Source of the DNA: Chloroflexota bacterium
Lineage (GTDB): Bacteria; Chloroflexota; Dehalococcoidia; Lucifugimonadales; JACPCL1
NCBI GenBank assembly: GCA_016210395.1
Contig: JACQUI010000130.1
Coordinates: 1-10,075 of the forward strand
Direction: 5' to 3'
DNA length: 10,075 nucleotides
Shown in pieces: positions 5,008 to 10,075 of this stretch. The position numbers and the translations under genes were made by a program. Each line of letters begins with the position of its first letter. Position 1 is the stretch's first letter. Below the pieces are notes generated by a model, which saw only the letters and a list, made by a program, of their open reading frames with translations, searched no databases and was not told the DNA's origin.

Positions 5008-6591
5008 ATGGCAGTAGACGAACGCACCTTTGTTGCGGATGTGAAAGGTTGGATTGATGCAATCTTGCGAGAGCGGCCAGGACTGCCGTATTCGCATGCG
5101 CGGGTTGAGGAGCACACCATCAGCGGGCGGCAACGCCATGACCTGGTGCTGTTTGGACGGAACGGCTTACCGGTGCTGAGCGGCGAAGTGAAGATGCCGG
5201 ACTCGGTGATTGGGAAGAAGAACCCGTACCATGAGGAACTGGTGAGGGATGCTTATGACAAGGCAAGGGATTTGGGGGTGGACTACTACTTTACGTGGAA
5301 CGTGAGGGACTTTGCCCTGTTCCAGACGCTGCAAGCAGGCGTGCAATGGAATGAGCGGAAGGTGGCAGGCCGCCACGTGGTAGACGTGATAGATAGCGAC
5401 GATGTACGGAAGGCGGATGTGGAGGAGGCGATCAAGCAGTTCTGGGTGACGCTACTTGAAAGCCTGCCGGCGCATTTTGCCGGGCGGCGCGTACTCCGCG
5501 AACTGGCGCTGGACGAGCTTTTCATACGGCGCATTGAAGCGGCGCTGGAAGAACCCATAGACAGCACGGAAAGAGAACTGGGACGCAGGCACAGGGAGGA
5601 CGAGGCGTTCCGCAGCAGCATTGTGGCCTGGATGGTGGAGCAGGGATGGGAAGACACAGGCTTTGAGGATATCCTACGAGAAAACCTGAAGCGTGCGGCG
5701 CGACTGAGCTGCTATGTGTTGCTGACCAGGCTTGTGTTTTATGAGGTGCTGCGCAAGCGATTCAGGGTCATTGCGCCACTGGCCGGCACGGATACTGAAA
5801 GTCCTGAGGACATGGCTGAACTCTTGGAAGCGCGATTTGACGACGCTATGCGACGCTCGCGGGACTATGAAACGGTGTTTGCTCCTAAGGACTTCGGCAG
5901 GACGCTGCCTTTGCTTGCTCCCGACGCCCACGTGCACTGGGGAAGCGTGATACGGCGGATTGAGGAGTTTGACTTTTCCCAGCTTGACTTTGATGTGATT
6001 GGACAACTCAATGAACAGCTCATTGGCCACGATGAACGGCGTCAGTACGGTCAGTTCTACACGTCACCTGATGTTGTAGACCTTATCAATGCGTTCTGCA
6101 TCAGGACGGCAGACGCGACGGTGCTGGACCCTGCGTGCGGCGGCGGGACGTTTCTGGTGCGGGCCTATGCCAGGAAACAGGCGCTGGCAAGGCGCGAAGG
6201 GGAGCGCGTTGACCACAGACGCGTGCTGGAGGAGATCTACGGCGTAGACAGGGCCACGTTCCCTGCTCAGCTTTCTACCATCAACCTGGCAGTGCGTAGC
6301 ATTACCAATGAGCGGAACTACCCACGGGTGGGCCGACTGAGTTTCTTTGAAGTGCAGCAGGGGAATCCGCTGACCAGGTTGCCTGAGGAGGGTGAGAGAC
6401 CTGAGGACATTTACCTGCCAGTCCTGGATGCAGTTGTAGGCAATCCGCCGTACATCCGGCAGGAACGCATTGAACCAAAGGACAAGCAGGTTATTGAAAA
6501 CCTCGCGCGAAAGGAATGGCCGGGCGGAGTCCGTTTCTCAGGGCGGTCCGACATCTACGCGCATTTCTTTGCCCATGCCGCGCTTTCTTGA
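5008..6591 (+). CDS. Type IIG-like restriction-modification enzyme, N-terminal part (nuclease and methyltransferase), broken by frameshift
   Basis: First 527 residues of a single-chain restriction and N6-adenine methylation enzyme. Residues ~1-110 look like a PD-(D/E)XK nuclease: Asp45 in RHDLVLF, then Glu60-Val-Lys62 in SGEVK, and a following helix and YYFTWNVRDF strand as in HsdR-type N-terminal domains. A helical linker follows (~110-330). The methyltransferase then shows YGQFYTS (347-353), the AdoMet-binding DPACGGGTF (374-382) and the catalytic NPPYI (479-483). The order of motifs is that of gamma-class N6-adenine methyltransferases. The frame ends at TGA 6589-6591 just after RSDIYAHFFAHAA, in the middle of the methyltransferase domain. 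The rest of the domain is in the -1 frame of the next ORF. The ATG at 5008 follows two GAGAGG tracts (4991-4996, 4999-5004). If the missing base is restored, the enzyme would be about 1,199 residues. Confidence 0.85.
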   Translation: MAVDERTFVADVKGWIDAILRERPGLPYSHARVEEHTISGRQRHDLVLFGRNGLPVLSGEVKMPDSVIGKKNPYHEELVRDAYDKARDLGVDYYFTWNVRDFALFQTLQAGVQWNERKVAGRHVVDVIDSDDVRKADVEEAIKQFWVTLLESLPAHFAGRRVLRELALDELFIRRIEAALEEPIDSTERELGRRHREDEAFRSSIVAWMVEQGWEDTGFEDILRENLKRAARLSCYVLLTRLVFYEVLRKRFRVIAPLAGTDTESPEDMAELLEARFDDAMRRSRDYETVFAPKDFGRTLPLLAPDAHVHWGSVIRRIEEFDFSQLDFDVIGQLNEQLIGHDERRQYGQFYTSPDVVDLINAFCIRTADATVLDPACGGGTFLVRAYARKQALARREGERVDHRRVLEEIYGVDRATFPAQLSTINLAVRSITNERNYPRVGRLSFFEVQQGNPLTRLPEEGERPEDIYLPVLDAVVGNPPYIRQERIEPKDKQVIENLARKEWPGGVRFSGRSDIYAHFFAHAALS

Positions 6592-8606
6592 AGCAAGAGG
6601 GTTATCTTGGGTTTGTGACGAGCATCGGATGGCTGGATACGGACTATGGGTTCCGACTGCAAGAGTTCTTCTTGCAGAACTTCCGCATTGTGGCGGTATT
6701 GGAATCCCAGGTGGAGAAGTGGTTTGAGGATGCGCGTGTCACCACGGCAGTCACCATTTTGCAACGGGAGACGGACGTGGGACGAAGGATGGACAACAAG
6801 GTGCGGTTCATTCAACTTCTGAAACCGCTGTCAGCCATCTACACGACGCTGAGAGGCCGTATTGATGAAAAGGGGGAAGACGCGCGGCAAGAGGACCTGG
6901 ACGCCGTCCGTGACCTGATAGAAGAGACTTCTGCAAGTGAGAAGACCGACTACTGGCGAGTCAAGGTAGTCAGCCAGCGGGAACTCTGGGAGCGGGGCTG
7001 CCGCTTGCCTGAAACGGTGGATGACGAAGCGGATGAAGATGAAGACGGCGCAAAGGATGAGAAGCCTGAGCCGTCAAAGAGCCTGTACAAGGGCGGCAAG
7101 TGGGGGCAGTACATCCGCGCTCCCGACGTGTGGTTTGAACTGTTGGAGGCGGCAAAGGATACGCTTGTCCCGCTGCACGAGCTTGCTGAAGTGCGCTTTG
7201 GCTTCAAGACGGGCGCCGACAAGTTCTTTTGTGTCAGGGACGTGACGGAAGCGGTGCTCAAGCGGGAGACGGACGAGGCCGCGTTTTACGACAAGTGGAC
7301 GATCAGGCGGGCCGACACGAAGCGGGTGCGGATTGTGCATGACGGGGAGAGGGTGCCCCACCTGGTGGAGGCCAAGTACCTGGAGCCGGAGTTCCACACC
7401 TTGATGGAGGCGCACCGTATTGTTATCCGCGCTGCGGACGTTGGCCGGTTGGTGGTCAATGCGCCGGTTGCGCGGGCTGCGCTGCGGGGCACGCACCTGG
7501 CAAGGTACATACGATACGCAGAGGAGCAGGGGTGGAACACGGGGGCGACGGTTGTGAGCCGGGCGAAGGTGCAGCCGTGGTACGACCTGGGGCTGCGCCC
7601 CAAGGGCGAGCGGGCGCAGATGTTCTGGCCCAAATCACAACAGTACAGGCACATTGCACCGTGGAATGAAGAGACTCTTCCTGGGAATGACAACCTCTAT
7701 GATCTTTGGGCCAAACAAGGGGTTCCACCACGCCTGCTTTGGGCGATGCTCAATAGCACAGTCGTTGTGTTGTCCAAGCACCAATTTGGGCGGGCTGCGG
7801 GGGTAGAGGGGAACCTGAAGACAGAAGTTGTTGACGTGAACATGATGCTTGTGCCTGACATACGACAAGCCTCGTCGGAGGTTGGGGCCAGAGCCGTGGC
7901 GGCGGCGGAAGCGATGAGCAAGCGGCTGAGTGGGCGCTATCTGTACGACGAGTTCACGCTGGCGGACCGGCAGCAGTTGGACGACGGGGTATTGGAGATG
8001 CTTGGGTATGCAGACCCGGCCAGGAGACTTCAAGTACGTACGCGCCTCTACGAAGCCGTGAAAAGGATGCAGATTGCCACACGGGAGCGGGAGATCATCG
8101 CTCGGCAGGACAGGGCGAGGGCGGCAGCGGGGCTCAGGCGACGTTCTTCGGCAGTTGAGATAGCTGAAGACATCTGGGCCATGCACAGCGAGTCGCTCCA
8201 ATTGATGCAATTTCCTGCGGACTTTGTTCCCCGTGTGCAGGTAGGTGAGACGTTTGATTTGCCTGCGGGAGAGGTAGAGGTTGGGACGGCGATGATGGAG
8301 ACGGGCCGTCAACTGCGGGCGGGAACGGTGCGCGTGGGCGGGCCAGCGGCTGCGGTGCTAGAGGTAGGAGGGATTGCGCGGGGGCGGTTCCTCCAGGCGA
8401 TGGCGGAGTGCGGCCATTATGGGCCGGTGCTGCTGCCGGATGAAGCGGCCTGCGAAGGGGCGTACCAACAGTTCCGGCAGTATCGCAGCGAGCTTGAACG
8501 GCGGTTTGCGGAGCTGGCGGCGCAACGGAGCAATGACAAGAAGCGGCAGGATGCGATTGCCGAAGCGCTGCTGCGGAAGGCGCTGACGTGGCGGAGGCCG
8601 GATTGA
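6516..8606 (+). CDS. Type IIG-like restriction-modification enzyme, C-terminal part (rest of methyltransferase, target recognition), frameshifted
   Basis: Continuation of the preceding enzyme in another frame. Its homologous part starts around 6585 with FLKQEGYLGFVTSIGWLDTDYG, the usual segment after SDIYxHFF in this methyltransferase class; residues translated before that (from an ATG at 6516) are out-of-frame noise. It then holds the end of the methyltransferase (FFLQNFRIVAVLES, FEDARVTTAVTILQRE), an acidic linker (DDEADEDEDGAKDEK), and KGGKWGQYIRAPDVW leading into the target-recognition region with VRFGFKTGADKFF. The segment NDNLYDLWAKQGVPPRLLWAMLNST follows, then coiled-coil-like C-terminal helices (FRQYRSELERRFAELAAQRS). 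No good start codon with a ribosome site fits the true beginning, so this piece is probably not made alone. The DNA target cannot be read from the sequence. A run-off into a palindromic repeat follows the TGA at 8604-8606. Confidence 0.82.
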   Translation: MAGRSPFLRAVRHLRAFLCPCRAFLKQEGYLGFVTSIGWLDTDYGFRLQEFFLQNFRIVAVLESQVEKWFEDARVTTAVTILQRETDVGRRMDNKVRFIQLLKPLSAIYTTLRGRIDEKGEDARQEDLDAVRDLIEETSASEKTDYWRVKVVSQRELWERGCRLPETVDDEADEDEDGAKDEKPEPSKSLYKGGKWGQYIRAPDVWFELLEAAKDTLVPLHELAEVRFGFKTGADKFFCVRDVTEAVLKRETDEAAFYDKWTIRRADTKRVRIVHDGERVPHLVEAKYLEPEFHTLMEAHRIVIRAADVGRLVVNAPVARAALRGTHLARYIRYAEEQGWNTGATVVSRAKVQPWYDLGLRPKGERAQMFWPKSQQYRHIAPWNEETLPGNDNLYDLWAKQGVPPRLLWAMLNSTVVVLSKHQFGRAAGVEGNLKTEVVDVNMMLVPDIRQASSEVGARAVAAAEAMSKRLSGRYLYDEFTLADRQQLDDGVLEMLGYADPARRLQVRTRLYEAVKRMQIATREREIIARQDRARAAAGLRRRSSAVEIAEDIWAMHSESLQLMQFPADFVPRVQVGETFDLPAGEVEVGTAMMETGRQLRAGTVRVGGPAAAVLEVGGIARGRFLQAMAECGHYGPVLLPDEAACEGAYQQFRQYRSELERRFAELAAQRSNDKKRQDAIAEALLRKALTWRRPD

Positions 8607-8640
8607 CCTAACCCCTGGCCCCTTCCCTAAAGGGAAGGGG
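8607..8640 (+). repeat. Palindromic dispersed repeat, right copy (ACCCCTGG-type)
   Basis: Directly after the restriction enzyme stop, CCTAACCCCTGG leads into a perfect palindrome, CCCCTTCCCT (8619-8628) and AGGGAAGGGG (8631-8640). It matches the left copy at 4768-4805 in order and orientation. It could form a stem, but no U-run follows, so a terminator role is uncertain. Confidence 0.7.
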
Positions 8641-8650
8641 AGAGAACAAA

Positions 8651-8673
8651 GGGCGCAAGCCTTGCGCCCCTAC
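8651..8673 (+). repeat. Palindrome GGGCGCAAG/CTTGCGCCC followed by CTAC
   Basis: Perfect 9-bp arms (8651-8659 and 8661-8669) around a single base, followed by CTAC, so its right end reads CCCCTAC as in the palindromes at 4877 and 4929. It is preceded by ACAAAGGGCG, also found at 4953-4962. Confidence 0.65.
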
Positions 8674-8702
8674 GGGTAGGCGCCTACGGGTGACGGCAGG
8701 CC

Positions 8703-8708
8703 AGGAGG
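8703..8708 (+). promoter_or_regulatory. Strong Shine-Dalgarno fixing the HerA-like gene start
   Basis: AGGAGG lies 7 bases before the ATG at 8716 and decides the start of the ATPase gene. Confidence 0.8.
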
Positions 8709-8715
8709 CGGCGTT

Positions 8716-10075
8716 ATGAACGGACAATCACCTAAAACGCAGGCGATGGGCCTTGTGGTCGGCGGGTCGCTGAGCCGGGGCGTGCAGGTGCGGCTGGATG
8801 CGGCGTGGCCCGTGGAGAGCGTGGCGGTGGGCAGCTTTGTGGTGATTCACAGTCAGGGCCAGGGGCGGCGCTACTTCGGCATCGTGTCGGACGTCGCGCT
8901 GGAGGTGTCGGACCTCTCGCTGCAGGCGTCGCCGCCGGACACCAGCGACCCCTTCGTGGCGTCGGTGATCGCCGGGACCAGCGCCTATGCCCTGGTCACG
9001 GTGCTGCCGCAGCTTGTGCTGGGGGCCGATGCTTTCGACGCCGTCGCGTCGCCCCAGCCGGCGCGCTCCATCCCCGCGCACTTCGCCCCGGCGTACGCCG
9101 CCTCGGAGGCCGACATCCGCTCGGTCTTCGGCGGCGAGGACGACCGCCACATCTGGATCGGGAACCCGCTGGATATGGAGAGCACGCGGGTCTGCCTGGA
9201 CATCGAGGAGCTGGTGAAGCGGTCGAATGGGATATTCGGCAAGAGCGGCACGGGCAAGAGCTTCCTGGCGCGCATCCTGCTGGCGGGCGTGTTGCAGAAG
9301 GGGGCCGCCGTGAACCTGGTCTTCGACATGCACAACGACTACGGCTGGCAGGGCAGCTCCGAGCGGGGCAACGCGGTGAAAGGGCTGAAGCAGCTTTTCC
9401 CCAGCCAGGTGGCGGTGTTCACGCTGGACGGGGAGTCGTCGCGGCGGCGGGGCCTGACGCCCGACGCAGAGGTGCAGATCGGCTTCGACCAGATTGAGCC
9501 GCAGGATATGGAGACGCTGGCCGAAACGCTCAACCTGACCGAAGCGGGGAAGAGCGCCGTCTACTCCCTGGTGCGTCACTTTGGCCAGGAGCGCTGGCTC
9601 TACGAGTTCCTGTCCCGGGAGAGCCGCGAGGAGCTGTCCGCCCTGGCGGACGATACCTCGGAGAAGTTTGAGGTGCTGTGGACGCTGCACCGCCGCCTGC
9701 GCATCTTCACGCGGCTGCCGTTTCTGAAGGAGAAGGCTGCGGACGACGCCGTGCGGCGCATCCTGGACTACCTGGAAGCGGGCAAACACGTGGTGCTGGA
9801 GTTCGGGCGGTACGGCAACGACCTGCCGGCGTATATCCTGGTGGCGAACCTGCTGACCCGGCGCATCCACGATCGCTACGTGGAGATGATGGAGCGGGCC
9901 GGCGGCGACCCGGCGAAGGAGCCGCGGCAGCTTCTGATTACGATAGAAGAGGCGCACCGCTTCCTGACGCCGGCGGTGGCCTCGCAGACGATCTTCGGGA
10001 CGATTGCCCGCGAGATGCGGAAGTACAATGTGACGCTCCTGGTGATCGACCAGCGCCCGGGCGCAATCGATCCCG
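8716..10075 (+). CDS. HerA-like HAS-barrel ATPase (DUF87 family), 3'-partial
   Basis: At least 453 residues of a HerA/FtsK-superfamily hexameric DNA-pumping ATPase; the frame is open at the right window edge. The N-terminus (MGLVVGGSLSRGVQVRLDA, FVVIHSQGQGRRYFGIVSDV) is a HAS-barrel typical of HerA. The P-loop GKSGTGKS is at 175-182, followed by FDMHNDYGWQ, the HerA-type segment after strand 2. Walker B is LLITIEEAH (406-414) with paired Glu411-Glu412. The downstream LLVIDQRP (441-448) is the conserved sensor/arginine region. In archaea and many bacteria HerA works with the NurA nuclease in DNA end resection; related ATPases also occur in phage-defence operons with other nucleases. A partner gene, if present, lies beyond the window. 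Codon use is strongly G/C-ending, more so than in the neighbouring restriction gene, so this gene looks like native chromosome. Confidence 0.88.
   Translation, partial: MNGQSPKTQAMGLVVGGSLSRGVQVRLDAAWPVESVAVGSFVVIHSQGQGRRYFGIVSDVALEVSDLSLQASPPDTSDPFVASVIAGTSAYALVTVLPQLVLGADAFDAVASPQPARSIPAHFAPAYAASEADIRSVFGGEDDRHIWIGNPLDMESTRVCLDIEELVKRSNGIFGKSGTGKSFLARILLAGVLQKGAAVNLVFDMHNDYGWQGSSERGNAVKGLKQLFPSQVAVFTLDGESSRRRGLTPDAEVQIGFDQIEPQDMETLAETLNLTEAGKSAVYSLVRHFGQERWLYEFLSRESREELSALADDTSEKFEVLWTLHRRLRIFTRLPFLKEKAADDAVRRILDYLEAGKHVVLEFGRYGNDLPAYILVANLLTRRIHDRYVEMMERAGGDPAKEPRQLLITIEEAHRFLTPAVASQTIFGTIAREMRKYNVTLLVIDQRPGAIDP

Noticed and set aside
4652..5017. 121-codon plus-strand open frame in the spacer
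   Set aside because: Gly/Arg-rich translation of palindromic repeats, without a plausible start site or family resemblance, and overlapping the well-supported start at 5008.
6580..6592. Programmed -1 frameshift in the restriction enzyme
   Set aside because: Codons GCG CTT TCT TGA do not form an X-XXY-YYZ slippery heptamer, so a deletion or sequencing error is more likely.
8619..8640. Palindrome as intrinsic terminator of the restriction gene
   Set aside because: The stem is strong but the loop is minimal and no T-run follows; the related copy at 4782-4804 does not follow a gene, so a dispersed repeat explains it better.
8728..9957. 409-codon minus-strand open frame
   Set aside because: Antisense to the HerA-like gene, rich in His/Arg/Gln/Val as expected of a shadow frame; the plus-strand reading has a HAS-barrel, Walker A and Walker B.
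1..10075. CRISPR array, tRNA, rRNA
   Set aside because: No regularly spaced direct repeats of CRISPR type and no tRNA- or rRNA-like sequence was recognised on either strand.

Overview
The window is high-GC bacterial (or archaeal) DNA with short protein genes, compact intergenic spaces and several accessory elements. The gene mix is a MmgE/PrpD protein, a DUF433/DUF5615 pair, a large type IIG-like restriction-methylation enzyme, a HerA-type ATPase and G/C-rich palindromic intergenic repeats. It resembles what is often seen in Chloroflexota and similar environmental genomes. That placement is a tentative inference, because there is no rRNA or other marker gene.

Left edge (1-~967, + strand): the 3' part of an IS630-family insertion sequence. 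Its transposase is read in two frames joined at an A8 run, which looks like a programmed -1 frameshift. The right end of the element lies inside the last codons of a gene on the other strand.

Middle left (933-4398, all - strand): reading in transcription order there is a MmgE/PrpD family gene, a hairpin terminator, a SRPBCC-fold gene, then a tight cluster of DUF433 (antitoxin-like), DUF5615 (PIN-like toxin) and a PIG-L/LmbE deacetylase. The DUF433 gene has an extended -10 promoter and a perfect 7-bp inverted repeat between promoter and start codon, a good candidate for an autoregulatory operator. The DUF5615 gene carries an in-frame TAG at codon 62 of about 119, so the toxin is truncated, while its reading frame continues to an 11-bp overlap with the PIG-L start. 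The PIG-L gene's 3' end was replaced by IS sequence.

Middle (4399-5007): about 600 bp without a credible gene. It holds two adjacent short tandem repeats and several palindromic G/C-rich elements, relatives of which recur at 8607-8676 on the far side of the next gene.

Right (5008-10075, + strand): a large enzyme with an N-terminal PD-(D/E)XK nuclease, a gamma-type N6-adenine methyltransferase and a target-recognition region. It is split by a one-base deletion near 6583, so as written it is two ORFs and probably inactive as a single protein. Downstream, with a strong Shine-Dalgarno, starts a HerA-like HAS-barrel/P-loop ATPase that runs off the window.

The most notable theme is that three separate accessory modules show lesions or recoding: the transposase (probably natural recoding), the toxin (nonsense) and the restriction enzyme (frameshift). 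The antitoxin beside the broken toxin remains intact.
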